From NCBI GenBank assembly GCA_022705425.1, contig JAKJEM010000010.1:34788-85746 (forward strand): a stretch of 50,959 nt of DNA. The letters are read 5' to 3'. The stretch's first letter is position 1, and every line of letters begins with the position of its first letter. A program made the translations under genes and the position numbers. This DNA comes from Planctomycetota bacterium (lineage in GTDB: Bacteria; Planctomycetota; Brocadiia; CAIUPP01). The notes under the pieces were generated by a model, which made no database searches, had not been told where the DNA came from, and saw only the letters and a list, made by a program, of their open reading frames with translations. Of this stretch, positions 1-8,092 are shown piece by piece.

Positions 1-603
1 CCCGCCGTGACGCGGGAAACGCTCCTCCTCGCGCCGCCAGAAGTCCGGCGTGTCGGTGGTGTAGGAGATCATCGTCTCGACGACGGCGACGGGGCGCTCG
101 GCGCCGAAAACGAACGCGGCGGCCCCGGCGGAGGTGGCGAACTCGAGGGGGTCGCCCGGCGCGCCCTGGGCGGTGTCTGCGCCGACGGCCAGGGCGCAGT
201 CCACGCGCCCCGATTCGACCAGCCCGGCGCAGAGGAACATCGCCTCGCTGCCGGCCTTGCAGGCGAACTCGAGGTCGCCCACGTGGATCCACGGGGACAG
301 GGCCAGGGCTTCGGCGACGATGGTGCCGCTGGGTTTGACGGCATAGGGGTGCGATTCGGAGCCGACATAGAGCGCGCCGACGCGCTTCGGGTCAATGCCC
401 GCCCGGCTCAGCGCGCGGCGTCCGGCCACCACCGACAGCGTGATGGCGTCCTGGTCGCGCGCGGCGACGGACTTTTCCTCGAGCCCCAGGCCCTTGCGGT
501 AGCCATCGGCATCCCAGCCCCAGGCGCGGGCGATCTCCGCCGTCTTAATACGGTAGCGCGGCACGTCCGCGCCGTAGCCGACAATGCCGACCGTCCTCTT
601 CAT
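1..603 (-). CDS. Archaeal-type hydroxymethylglutaryl-CoA synthase (N-terminal 201 residues; C-terminus outside window)
   Basis: Condenses acetyl-CoA with acetoacetyl-CoA to HMG-CoA, the first committed intermediate of the mevalonate pathway. Reading back from ATG at 603, the protein starts MKRTVGIVGYGADVPRYRIK, the hallmark opening of the archaeal HMGS family rather than the eukaryotic/Gram-positive MvaS type. Also visible are GSESHPYAVKP (residues 81-91), the catalytic cysteine in LEFACKAG (Cys115) and GADTAQGAPGDPLEF near residue 145. It is the last visible gene of the minus-strand mevalonate cluster, 39 bp downstream of the isopentenyl phosphate kinase. In archaea this enzyme is usually next to an acetoacetyl-CoA thiolase and a DUF35 protein, which would lie beyond the left edge. 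The family assignment is secure; activity is inferred. Confidence 0.93.
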   Translation of the reverse strand, partial: MKRTVGIVGYGADVPRYRIKTAEIARAWGWDADGYRKGLGLEEKSVAARDQDAITLSVVAGRRALSRAGIDPKRVGALYVGSESHPYAVKPSGTIVAEALALSPWIHVGDLEFACKAGSEAMFLCAGLVESGRVDCALAVGADTAQGAPGDPLEFATSAGAAAFVFGAERPVAVVETMISYTTDTPDFWRREEERFPRHGG

Positions 604-642
604 CAATCCGGACTCCCAGAGCGGAAAATGCCTTGCCCCGCT

Positions 643-1446
643 TCAACCGATCCGCGTTCCGACATCCTCGCCGGCCAGGGCAGCCGGGAGGACGCCGGGC
701 TTGAGGCCCGACACGACACGCACCTCCGGTCCGCCCGGACGCGCGGCCAAGGCGTACAGCCGGTCCACCTTGGCGGCCATGCGACCGGTGACATCCGCCG
801 CGCCGCCGCTGCCGGCTCGGGCCAGCGTCCGCCGCACGGCGGCGATCGTGCGCCGGTCAATGCGGGGTAAAGGCACGGCGTCGCCGGGGTCAAGATACAC
901 TCCTTCCACGTCGCACGCAAGCACAATCCGGGTGGGGCGCAACGCCTTGGCCAGGTGGACGAACATCTCCTCCGTGCTCAGAATGGTGAAGCCGAGACGC
1001 GCGTCGAGGACGGCATCGCCATGGATCAGCGGGATCTGCCCGGCGGCCAGCGCGTGGCGCAGCACCGTCAGGTCCCACCGGGCCGGTCGGCCCCGGTCGG
1101 CCAGCGCCTGCGCCGAGGGGGAGAGGAGCACGGGGTGCAACCCGCCGCGCGCCAGCGCCTCCAGCACGCGGCGGTTCATCGTCATCACCCCGCGCCGTGT
1201 GGCGCAGAAGCCTTCCCATCCGCCGCCGCCGGGCAGCCCCTCGCGCGTGCGGTAGCGGCGGGCGGGGAAGTGCGCCGCGCCGCCGCCGCCGTGGGCCAGG
1301 AGCAGGCGCATGGCCGGCCGTGCTGTCCGTGCGGCGGCGATCTCTCGCGCGGCGCGCGTCACGGCCTGCGCGCGAAAGGAGTTCTGCCGCCGCTTGTCGC
1401 CCAGCATCGAACCGCCGAGCTTGAGGAAGATAAGCGGGGCCGTCAT
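643..1446 (-). CDS. Isopentenyl phosphate kinase (amino acid kinase fold)
   Basis: Phosphorylates isopentenyl phosphate to isopentenyl diphosphate with ATP. The 267-residue protein has the amino-acid-kinase opening FLKLGGSML (Lys9), the glycine-rich loop and family histidine in AHGGGGAAHFPARRYR (His59 matches the histidine that separates IPK from other amino acid kinases), IPLIHGDAVLD, and a C-terminal DVTGRMAAKVD segment. The start is ATG 1446, whose codon overlaps the TGA of the upstream decarboxylase (ATGA), indicating translational coupling. A longer reading from 1488 would lie inside the decarboxylase and is not favoured. IPK is typical of archaea and plants and sporadic in bacteria. Its place beside a decarboxylase and mevalonate kinase argues for the archaeal/Roseiflexus-like branch. 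Confidence 0.9.
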   Translation of the reverse strand: MTAPLIFLKLGGSMLGDKRRQNSFRAQAVTRAAREIAAARTARPAMRLLLAHGGGGAAHFPARRYRTREGLPGGGGWEGFCATRRGVMTMNRRVLEALARGGLHPVLLSPSAQALADRGRPARWDLTVLRHALAAGQIPLIHGDAVLDARLGFTILSTEEMFVHLAKALRPTRIVLACDVEGVYLDPGDAVPLPRIDRRTIAAVRRTLARAGSGGAADVTGRMAAKVDRLYALAARPGGPEVRVVSGLKPGVLPAALAGEDVGTRIG

Positions 1447-2429
1447 GGCGCGGTCTCCCGTCGTTGCGCGCCGGGGCCGGGGCTGCAACAGAGCATCGGC
1501 GCATCGAGGGCGGCGCGCAACGCTTCCTGAACGGCGACCAGGTCGCGCGCGCGCGTCAGGACGTGGACGTTCGGGCCGGCGTCTATGGTGAAGTAAGCCT
1601 CCAGGCCGCGATGGCGCATCGCCCGCACGGCCTCCATCGCCGCCAGCGTACGCGGCGACCAGTAGAAGAGCGGCGGGTTCGACGTCATCATCACCGCGTG
1701 CATGGAGAGGGCGTCGGCCTCGGAGGCCTCGCCCAGCGCCGTCAGGTCGCGGTCAAGGATGGCGCGGCGGACGCGCGCGGCGCGCTCGGGAATGGCCGCC
1801 AGGCGTCCGGCGAACATCTCGCTGGTCTCCGCGAAGCGATGCCCCTCCGCCGAGGAGACCTTCTTCTCGGCCTCCGACAGGATCAGCACCACGTCGCGCA
1901 GGTCGGGCCAGGCGGATTCCGGGGCGATCGGCTCGGCGAAGGATTCCTCATGGCGCGAGCCGGGGCGCAGCTCGACAAACCCGCCGTAGAGGGAGCGCGC
2001 TGCGGAGCCGGAGCCCAGGCGCGCCAGGCGCGAAAGCTCGCGCGGGTCGGCCCCCAGCCCGTACGCGCCGGCGGCGGCCGCGGCCAGCGCGGCGAAGCCC
2101 GAGGCGGAGGAGGCGATACCGCAACCGGTGGGGAAGCTGTTCGAGGAGGCCACCTGCGCCGATTCCGCGCGTCCGGCCGCCCGGCGGACATGATCGAGGA
2201 AGCGCGTGGCGCGGACGAACGCCGCCGGTTCGGCGGGCGCGCCGCCGAGTTCCACGCGGTCCGGCGCGCCCGAGGTCCCGAGCGTTACCGTGGTGGTACT
2301 GACGCAGCCGGAGAGCGTCATCGAGATGCTGGGGTTGAGGGGCAGATTCAACCCGCCGGGACGGTTCCCCCAGTACTTGATGAAGGCGATGTTTGCGCAC
2401 GCGGCGGCAGTGACGGAGGCGTTGGCCAT
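1443..2429 (-). CDS. GHMP decarboxylase: (di)phosphomevalonate decarboxylase
   Basis: A 328-residue GHMP-family decarboxylase that makes either IPP from mevalonate diphosphate or isopentenyl phosphate from mevalonate phosphate. Visible motifs are ANIAFIKYWGNRP near the N-terminus, FPTGCGIASSASGFAAL, GSGSAARSLYGGFVELRP (catalytic Arg retained; the usual Cys before it is Ala) and the catalytic Asp in TIDAGPNVH. Motifs alone do not settle the substrate. The downstream, translationally overlapping IPK and the lack of a phosphomevalonate kinase favour mevalonate 5-phosphate. ATG 2429 has GGAG about 6 nt upstream. A 7-bp tandem-repeat tract fills most of the 126-bp gap to the mevalonate kinase gene. 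Confidence 0.88.
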   Translation of the reverse strand: MANASVTAAACANIAFIKYWGNRPGGLNLPLNPSISMTLSGCVSTTTVTLGTSGAPDRVELGGAPAEPAAFVRATRFLDHVRRAAGRAESAQVASSNSFPTGCGIASSASGFAALAAAAAGAYGLGADPRELSRLARLGSGSAARSLYGGFVELRPGSRHEESFAEPIAPESAWPDLRDVVLILSEAEKKVSSAEGHRFAETSEMFAGRLAAIPERAARVRRAILDRDLTALGEASEADALSMHAVMMTSNPPLFYWSPRTLAAMEAVRAMRHRGLEAYFTIDAGPNVHVLTRARDLVAVQEALRAALDAPMLCCSPGPGAQRRETAP

Positions 2430-2448
2430 GGCGGCTCCGGAGGAGAGT

Positions 2449-2546
2449 GGACGGCGGACGGCGGACGACAGACGACGGACCGCGGACGACAGACGACGGA
2501 CGACAGACGACGGACGACAGACGGCGGACGACGGACAACGGACGGC
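2449..2546. repeat. Imperfect 7-bp tandem repeat, about 14 units of GGACGAC/AGACGAC
   Basis: Fourteen consecutive 7-mers can be laid end to end (GGACGGC, GGACGGC, GGACGAC, AGACGAC, GGACCGC and so on). Read on the minus strand, the coding sense of the flanking genes, the unit is GTCGTCC. The tract ends 19 nt before the decarboxylase start. The same unit recurs at 45732-45808 and, degenerate, at 41341-41385. The period is not a multiple of three and no gene spans it. Confidence 0.93.
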
Positions 2547-2555
2547 GGCGCGGCA

Positions 2556-3500
2556 TTAGCGACTCAGGGCGGCGCTGAAGAGGCCGACGGCGCCTGCGTC
2601 GCGCAGTGCGGCGGCCACACGGGCTTCGGCGGCGGTGTCCTCGACAAGGGCGATCATGACTCCCCCCCGGCCCGCGCCGGAGAGCTTGGCGCCCAGCGCG
2701 CCGGCGGACAGTGCCGCATGGACGAGGGCGTCGAGTTCAGGGGAGGAGACGCCGACCTCCTTCAGGATCGCGTGCGCGTGGCTCATGCAGACGCCCATCT
2801 CCGCCGGCGCGCCGCAGCGGATGATCTCGCGGGCGACACTGGCCATCGAGCCGAGCTCCCAGAAGAGGGCGTCCAGGCGGGCCTGGTCGCGCTCGCGGGC
2901 CAGGCGCACCTCCTCCACCACCGCCATGGTCGGGGCTTCGATGCCGGTGTCGGCGATGACGAACCGGAAGACGCTCTCGCCTGCGGCGATCGGCTGCGGC
3001 GTCCGCCCCCGCACGAAGTACACGGCCTGACGGCGGGCAGTCACAGCCACGTCCACGCCGCTGGGGGTGCCGTGGAACTCGCGTTCGGCCTCCATGGCAA
3101 GTTCCTCGACCTGATCGTCGGCCAGCTTGCGATCGAGCGCGGCGCAGATGGCGCGCACCAGCGCCACGGCCACGGCCGCGCCGCTTCCCATGCCGCGTCC
3201 GACGGGAATGGAGGAGCGCACGCACACCCTCAGGCCGACTCCCGGTTCGCCGAAAAGCTCGCGCACCGAGCCGGCCAGCCGCTGCAAGGGCGCCAGCCGG
3301 GCCGGTGTCGGCTGTCCTTCGACGGCGCGCTGGGCGATGTCCGGCGCTTCGATCTCGATGCGCCCGTCGCGCGCCAGGTCCACCTCGACGCGCGCGCGCG
3401 CGCCCTCGACGGGCATGGCGATCGCCGGATGGCCGTAAACAACTGAATGCTCCCCGATCAGCAGGATCTTGCCCGGCGCTTCACCGACGCCCTTGCTCAT
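2556..3500 (-). CDS. Mevalonate kinase (GHMP kinase)
   Basis: ATP-dependent phosphorylation of mevalonate to mevalonate 5-phosphate in the cytoplasm. The 314-residue protein has all three GHMP motifs: APGKILLIGEHSVVYGHPA (residues 8-26), PVGRGMGSGAAVAVAL (ATP loop) and KLSGAGRGGVMIALV near the C-terminus; TPSGVDVAV carries the catalytic-Asp region. ATG 3500 is chosen because GGAGAC lies 5-10 nt upstream; an in-frame start at 3521 has no such site. It is the first gene of the minus-strand mevalonate cluster, followed by decarboxylase, IPK and HMG-CoA synthase. Confidence 0.92.
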   Translation of the reverse strand: MSKGVGEAPGKILLIGEHSVVYGHPAIAMPVEGARARVEVDLARDGRIEIEAPDIAQRAVEGQPTPARLAPLQRLAGSVRELFGEPGVGLRVCVRSSIPVGRGMGSGAAVAVALVRAICAALDRKLADDQVEELAMEAEREFHGTPSGVDVAVTARRQAVYFVRGRTPQPIAAGESVFRFVIADTGIEAPTMAVVEEVRLARERDQARLDALFWELGSMASVAREIIRCGAPAEMGVCMSHAHAILKEVGVSSPELDALVHAALSAGALGAKLSGAGRGGVMIALVEDTAAEARVAAALRDAGAVGLFSAALSR

Positions 3501-3535
3501 GCGAGTCTCCTGAGTCCGCACCGCCCCACCCCGAT

Positions 3536-3563
3536 TCTATAGGCTTTGCGAGGGGGAAAGCAA
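3536..3563 (-). promoter_or_regulatory. Candidate promoter of the mevalonate operon
   Basis: Minus-strand TTGCTT, 16-bp spacer, TATAGA, about 35 nt upstream of the mevalonate kinase start in the divergent gap with the CorC-like gene. The -35 match is weak. Confidence 0.4.
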
Positions 3564-3676
3564 CGCACAAACGGAGAGACGAGGAGGGCATTGAATGGGG
3601 GGTGGCTTTCCTGTAGGCTGTCCATGCGCCGGCGCGGGAACGACGGCGAGGCGATGTCTTGATGGAGGACCCCTGA

Positions 3677-5020
3677 ATGTGGTTGTTCGAGGGGGCGGTG
3701 ATGCTCGGCATGATCGCGCTGAACGGGGTCTTTGCCGGGTATGAAATCGCCCTGGCCAGCGTATCGCTGGCGCGGTTGCGCGTGCTGGAGCAGGAGAAGC
3801 GGCTTGGGGCGCGGGCGGCGCTCTTCATGAAGGAGCGCATGGAGGACAGCCTGGCGGTGGTGCAGGTGGGCATCACCCTGTTCGGGGCGGTGGCGGCGGC
3901 CACGGGCGGCGCGGGGGCGACGGAGTCGCTGGCGCCCTTTCTGGCCGAGCGTTTCGCCCTCTCGGCGGCATCGTCGGAGGTGGTGGCCATTGCGCTGGTC
4001 GTCCTGCCGCTGACGGCGGTGACGATCCTTTTCGGCGAACTGGTGCCCAAGGTCTTCGGGTTGCGCAACGCGGAGTGGGTGTGCCTGCGCCTGTCGCCGA
4101 TCATGCGGGGGTTCGCGCTGGTCACGCGCCCGGTGGTGCGGCTCTTTGGCGCTTCGGTGGAGCGCATTGTGGGCTGGCTCGACGGGCGGTGGCGTCCCCG
4201 CGTCGAGGGGCAGGGGGGCGGGGAGCCGGCGGCGCTGCACGAACTGCGGGCGGTGGCGCAACTGGCGCGCGCCACGAACCTGATCGGCGGGCGCGAGGAG
4301 GCGATCATCCGCAACGCCGCGCACCTTTCGCGCCGGCCCGTCCGCGAGATCATGCTCCCGGCGACGCACATCAACATGCTCAACGCCGGGGATTCGATGG
4401 CCGACGCGCTGGTCGCGGCGCACCTGTACATGCACACGCGCTTTCCGGTGACGGAGCGTCCCGGCGATCCGCAGGGGATCATCGGCTTCGTCAACTTCAA
4501 GGACATTGTGGCCATGCTCCGCCTGTCGCCGGGGCAGGCCTCGCTGCGGGGCATTCTGCATTCGCTGCCCGCCCTGACTCCGGGGACCTCCGTGGCGGCG
4601 TCGCTGGAGATGATGATGCGCGACCACACGCACATTGCGCTCGTGCGCGACGCCGCGGGCGCCGTCCTGGGCATGGTGACGCTCGAGGACGTTCTCGAAG
4701 CGCTGGTGGGCCGGATGTACGACGAGCACGACCGGTTGCCGAGTTACGCGGCCCCGGCCGGGGCGGGTTGGGTGGTCGGCGGCGGGATCTCGTCCGCGCG
4801 GCTGAAGACGCTGACCGGCGTGGAGCTGGCGCGGCACTCGGACGCGGGCGAGGGGGGCGATCTGAGCGAGTGGGTGGCCCGCCGCCTGACGCGTCCGGCC
4901 CGAGGCGGAGACGTGGTGGAGGACCGCGGCCTGCGCGTCATCGTGCGCAAGACGCGCTATGGACGGACCTCCGAGGCGCACGTCACCGCCCTGGACAACC
5001 CCGCCGCCCCGAAGGGATGA
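3677..5020 (+). CDS. CNNM/CorC-HlyC family membrane protein (DUF21 plus CBS pair)
   Basis: A 447-residue inner-membrane protein of the hemolysin C/CorC/CNNM family, implicated in divalent cation (Mg2+/Co2+) homeostasis. Residues 1-170 form the DUF21 membrane domain, with hydrophobic segments near 3-25, 60-82 and 100-125 and the family-typical ILFGELVPKVFGLRNAEW. Residues about 205-330 hold two CBS domains (REIMLPATHINML; GMVTLEDVLEALVG followed by DEHD). The last roughly 100 residues are a CorC_HlyC C-terminal domain. GGAGG precedes ATG 3677 at normal spacing. It is monocistronic, divergent from the mevalonate genes and convergent with the RlmI-like gene. Transport direction and ion cannot be read from sequence. 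Confidence 0.88.
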   Translation: MWLFEGAVMLGMIALNGVFAGYEIALASVSLARLRVLEQEKRLGARAALFMKERMEDSLAVVQVGITLFGAVAAATGGAGATESLAPFLAERFALSAASSEVVAIALVVLPLTAVTILFGELVPKVFGLRNAEWVCLRLSPIMRGFALVTRPVVRLFGASVERIVGWLDGRWRPRVEGQGGGEPAALHELRAVAQLARATNLIGGREEAIIRNAAHLSRRPVREIMLPATHINMLNAGDSMADALVAAHLYMHTRFPVTERPGDPQGIIGFVNFKDIVAMLRLSPGQASLRGILHSLPALTPGTSVAASLEMMMRDHTHIALVRDAAGAVLGMVTLEDVLEALVGRMYDEHDRLPSYAAPAGAGWVVGGGISSARLKTLTGVELARHSDAGEGGDLSEWVARRLTRPARGGDVVEDRGLRVIVRKTRYGRTSEAHVTALDNPAAPKG

Positions 5021-5042
5021 GGACGGCGGGCCGGCCGCGTCC
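5021..5042. terminator. Possible hairpin between convergent genes
   Basis: GGACG at 5021-5025 pairs with CGTCC at 5038-5042 around a GC-rich loop in the 21-bp gap between converging stop codons. There is no T-run, so function as a terminator is uncertain. Confidence 0.3.
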
Positions 5043-6244
5043 TATCCCCGGCTGATCCGGCAGATGAAGCACTTCAGGTAGAGCGTCTCGGGGCAGGAGA
5101 CGATCACCGGGTGGTCGGGCGCCTGGCTGCGCCGTTCAAGCAGTTGCGCGGATACGCCGGTCTCCGCGGCCGCCTCGTTGAGCATCATCAGGAAATCCCC
5201 CTCCCCGACATGCCCCGAGCAGGAGCAGGAGACGAGGATGCCGTCGTCTTCGAGAAGGCTCATGGCCATGAGGTTGATGTCGCGGTAGGCGCGGAGGGCG
5301 CGCTCGATGCCCTGGCCGCCGCGGGCGAACTTGGGGGGATCGAGGATGACCGCGCCGAAGCGGCGTCCGGCCTTGCGGTACTCGCGCAGGGCGTCGGCCA
5401 CCGGGGCGGCCTGGAGCTCAACGTTGGCGACGCCGTTGAGTTCGAGGTTCCTCCGCGCCAGGGCCAGTGCCGGCTCGGAGCGGTCCACGGCCAGCACGCG
5501 GGCGGCCTCGCCGAGCCGGGCGACGGTGACGGCGAACGCGCCGGTGTAGCAGAAGGCGTCGAGCACGGTGCGCCCGCGCATCCACCGGGCGCACGCCAGC
5601 CGGTTCTCCCGCTGATCGAGGAAGAACCCCGTTTTCTGGCCCGCGGCCAGGTCCACCAGGAAGCGCAGGCCGTCGCAGAGGATTTCCACGGGGCCGTCGG
5701 GCGCCAGGCCGCGCGCGGGGCCGCGCCGGGGCTCCATGGATTCCTTTTCGCCCGCCTCCTCATCGGGGCGGCAGTAGATGCCGCGCGGGGCGGCGATCTC
5801 CATGAGCAGGTCCAGGATCAGGTCGGCGCGCTGCGTCATGCCGGCGGTCAGGAACTGGACCACCAGCCAGTCGGCATATCGGTCCACGATCAGGCCGGGC
5901 AGTCCGTCGGATTCGGAGAAGACCAAGCGATAGGCGTTTGTCCGCTCCGGCAGGCGCAGCGTGTCGCGGCGCAGGCGCACGGCGGCCTCGATCCGGCGTC
6001 GCCAGAAGGCGTCGTCCACGGCTTCATCCTGCTTCCATTGGAGGAGTCGGACGACGATCTGCGAATCGGGATTGTAGAGGCCGCGCCCGACGAAGCGTCC
6101 GTCGGCGTCGGCCACGGCAACGAGCGCGCCCTTCTCGGGGCGGCCCTCGACACGGCCCACGGCGCCGCTGAAGACCCAGGGGTGGCGCATGAAGAAGGGT
6201 TTGGCGCGGCGCGGCTTGAGGTAGAGCACGGGCGTGGTGGACAT
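5042..6244 (-). CDS. rlmI: Class I rRNA large-subunit methyltransferase, RlmI type
   Basis: SAM-dependent enzyme of the RlmI (YccW) family, which methylates C5 of cytosine 1962 in 23S rRNA. The 400-residue protein has an N-terminal PUA domain (LKPRRAKPFFMRHPWVFSGA, then VGRGLYNPDSQI), a linker domain with FLDQRENR, and a Rossmann methyltransferase core: LDAFCYTGAFAVTVARLG (SAM loop, about 240), LDPPKFARGG and SCSCSGHVGEGDF. It is the last gene of a minus-strand operon, 40 bp after the M20 peptidase. The ribosome site is poor: another ATG lies 13 nt upstream but in a different frame. The exact target base is inferred from the family. Confidence 0.83.
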   Translation of the reverse strand: MSTTPVLYLKPRRAKPFFMRHPWVFSGAVGRVEGRPEKGALVAVADADGRFVGRGLYNPDSQIVVRLLQWKQDEAVDDAFWRRRIEAAVRLRRDTLRLPERTNAYRLVFSESDGLPGLIVDRYADWLVVQFLTAGMTQRADLILDLLMEIAAPRGIYCRPDEEAGEKESMEPRRGPARGLAPDGPVEILCDGLRFLVDLAAGQKTGFFLDQRENRLACARWMRGRTVLDAFCYTGAFAVTVARLGEAARVLAVDRSEPALALARRNLELNGVANVELQAAPVADALREYRKAGRRFGAVILDPPKFARGGQGIERALRAYRDINLMAMSLLEDDGILVSCSCSGHVGEGDFLMMLNEAAAETGVSAQLLERRSQAPDHPVIVSCPETLYLKCFICRISRG

Positions 6245-6284
6245 GGCCGGGGCCGTTCATTCCAAAGAAGGGACAGGGGGCGTC

Positions 6285-7463
6285 TTACTCGCGCCCCAGG
6301 AGCCGGACGGCGATTCGGACGACGATGCGGGCGTAATCGAGGAGTTCCTGAAGGTCCACGCTTTCGTTCGCCATGTGGTCCATGCCCTCGTCGCCGGCGT
6401 TGAACCCGACGGCGATAATGCCGTGCGCCAGAAGCTGCTTGGCGACGGTGGAGCCGGCGGAGCCGTGGAGGGTGGGCCGTTGCCCGACGACTTCGGCGGC
6501 GGCGTCGCCGATGACGCGCACGAGGTCGTGCTCCTCGGGGATTTCGATGGGCGCCTGAAGGGCCTGGGGGTGGAGTTCGAAGCGCGCGCCGGGGTGCTCG
6601 CGCTCGGCGGCGCGAACCAGGCCGCGCAGCCAGTCGAGCAGGTCTTCGGGGGTGTGGCCGGGCAGGATGCGGAAGTCCATCACCGCGGCGGCGCGCGCGG
6701 GGACCAGGTTCGGCGCGCTGCCGCCGGAGATCATTCCCAGGTTGTGGCTGGGCGGGGTGAGGAGCGGATGGGGCACGTGCGGGATGGCGGCCGCGCGAAT
6801 GCGGGAAAGCAGCTCCACCAGGTTCCAGATGGCGTTGCATCCGAGTTCGGGGCGCGACCCGTGCGCCTGGCGTCCGTGGGAGACGATCTCGACGAAGACC
6901 AGGCCCTTCTCCGCGATGAAGATCTTCTTCATATTGCCGGACGTGTCGGGAACAACGGCGAAGTCGGCCTGAAGTTTCTTCTCGCGGAGCAGGTACTCGA
7001 GGCCGAGCGCGGAGCCGCGTTCTTCGTCGGCCACGCCGGCGACCAGCAGGCGGCCTTTGAGGCGGAAGCAGCGATGCGCGCAGGCGGCGGCCAGGGCGCA
7101 GGCGGCGGCCGGCCCCTTGTTGTCCTTTGCGCCGCGGCCATAGACCCTTCCGTCGCGGAGCACGGGTTGCCAGGGGGGGGTGTCCCAGCCTTCTCCCGCC
7201 GGCACCACGTCGAGGTGCGCCGGCAGCAGCAGGGCGCGGCGGCCCGCGCCGACGCAGGCGACGAGGTTCGTGCGGTCCGGTTCGGCCTCGAAGGTCTCCC
7301 AGGGGATTCCATGCCGGTCGAAGAAGCCGGCCAGTCGGTCGGCGGCCCGGCGCTCGCGGCCCGGCGGGTTCTCGGTGGGCGCGGCGATCAGCTCGAAGAG
7401 GAGGTCGGTCAGTTCGCCGCGGCGGTCGGCGATCCAGCGGTCGGCGGCGGTGAAATCGGACAT
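6285..7463 (-). CDS. M20 family metallopeptidase (ArgE/DapE/CPG2-like)
   Basis: Cytoplasmic di-zinc hydrolase of the M20 family (deacylases, dipeptidases, carboxypeptidases); the substrate cannot be assigned. The 392-residue protein carries the metal motifs in order: LPAHLDVVPAGEGW (His and catalytic Asp), GRGAKDNKGP (bridging Asp), VADEERGS (general-base and metal Glu), a metal Asp in VVPDTSG, and the C-terminal metal His in MDHMANESV. The dimerisation domain starts near SHGRQAHGSRPELG. AAGGA precedes ATG 7463. It sits 20 bp after the GT4-like gene and 40 bp before the RlmI-like gene on the same strand. Confidence 0.87.
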   Translation of the reverse strand: MSDFTAADRWIADRRGELTDLLFELIAAPTENPPGRERRAADRLAGFFDRHGIPWETFEAEPDRTNLVACVGAGRRALLLPAHLDVVPAGEGWDTPPWQPVLRDGRVYGRGAKDNKGPAAACALAAACAHRCFRLKGRLLVAGVADEERGSALGLEYLLREKKLQADFAVVPDTSGNMKKIFIAEKGLVFVEIVSHGRQAHGSRPELGCNAIWNLVELLSRIRAAAIPHVPHPLLTPPSHNLGMISGGSAPNLVPARAAAVMDFRILPGHTPEDLLDWLRGLVRAAEREHPGARFELHPQALQAPIEIPEEHDLVRVIGDAAAEVVGQRPTLHGSAGSTVAKQLLAHGIIAVGFNAGDEGMDHMANESVDLQELLDYARIVVRIAVRLLGRE

Positions 7464-7483
7464 GGGGATTCCTTCCGGCGGGG

Positions 7484-8092
7484 TCAGCGGCCTTCGGCCA
7501 GACGCAGGTAGAGCTCGGCGACGGCGGCCACGTGGTGTTCGATGCCGACGGCGCGGTCGAGGATCACGGCGTGCGCGCGGGGAACGACGAAGTTGCGGAT
7601 GTCGGCGTCAATGGCGTCCTTGGAGAAGCCGACCCAGGCCTGGATGTGTCCGCGGATGATCCAGCGGCGCAGGCGGGTGGGGGGCAGCGGCGCATCGGAA
7701 AAATTGGTGCGAACGACATGTGGCTGTCCGTTCGCTTTGCGTCCGGCGCGCGAGGCCACGTAGTGCGCCAAGTCGCTGTGCGTATGCAGGATTTCGACCT
7801 CCTCGCGCTCGATGAAGTCCGTCATCCGGCGCACGTCGCCCAGGGTGACGAAGATGTTGTCGAGACCGGGCTTGAGGTCGAACTCGGTCACGGGTTCGAC
7901 CCGGCGCTCGCGGGCGTTATGTTCGACGGAGTCCGGGTAATCGCCAGCGCACTTGGAGCACGCCAGGTCCAGAATGTGCCCCTGGCGGCGCAACTGGCGG
8001 CAGAGGTCCACAACGTACTCCGCCGTGGGGCTCCAGACGCTCTCGGCCAGGACGTGCAGGACTCGCGGGCGGGGGCGGATCATCGGTCCCAT
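7484..8092 (-). CDS. Stand-alone N-terminal domain of a GT4-type glycosyltransferase
   Basis: 202 residues. PRVLHVLAES, the HTHSDLAHYVASRAG stretch and the following VVRTNFSD are typical of the acceptor-binding N-terminal Rossmann domain of GT-B family-4 glycosyltransferases. The protein then jumps from VGFSKDAIDADIR to a terminal helix ending VAAVAELYLRLAEGR, which resembles the last helix of a full-length enzyme. The donor-binding C-terminal domain (about 170 residues, with the EX7E motif) is absent. ATG 8092 is preferred because GGAGGT lies 5-10 nt upstream; an in-frame GTG at 8098 is the alternative. It overlaps the end of the WaaP-like kinase gene. It may be inactive alone, a subunit, or an internal-deletion product. 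Confidence 0.65.
   Translation of the reverse strand: MGPMIRPRPRVLHVLAESVWSPTAEYVVDLCRQLRRQGHILDLACSKCAGDYPDSVEHNARERRVEPVTEFDLKPGLDNIFVTLGDVRRMTDFIEREEVEILHTHSDLAHYVASRAGRKANGQPHVVRTNFSDAPLPPTRLRRWIIRGHIQAWVGFSKDAIDADIRNFVVPRAHAVILDRAVGIEHHVAAVAELYLRLAEGR

Noticed and set aside
2449..2546. Possible CRISPR array
   Set aside because: Contiguous 7-bp units without spacers; a microsatellite-like tract, not a CRISPR.
1464..3446. Long plus-strand ORF (660 codons) over the mevalonate genes
   Set aside because: Antisense to four genes with intact catalytic motifs; low-complexity Gly/Arg/Ala composition typical of GC-rich shadow frames.
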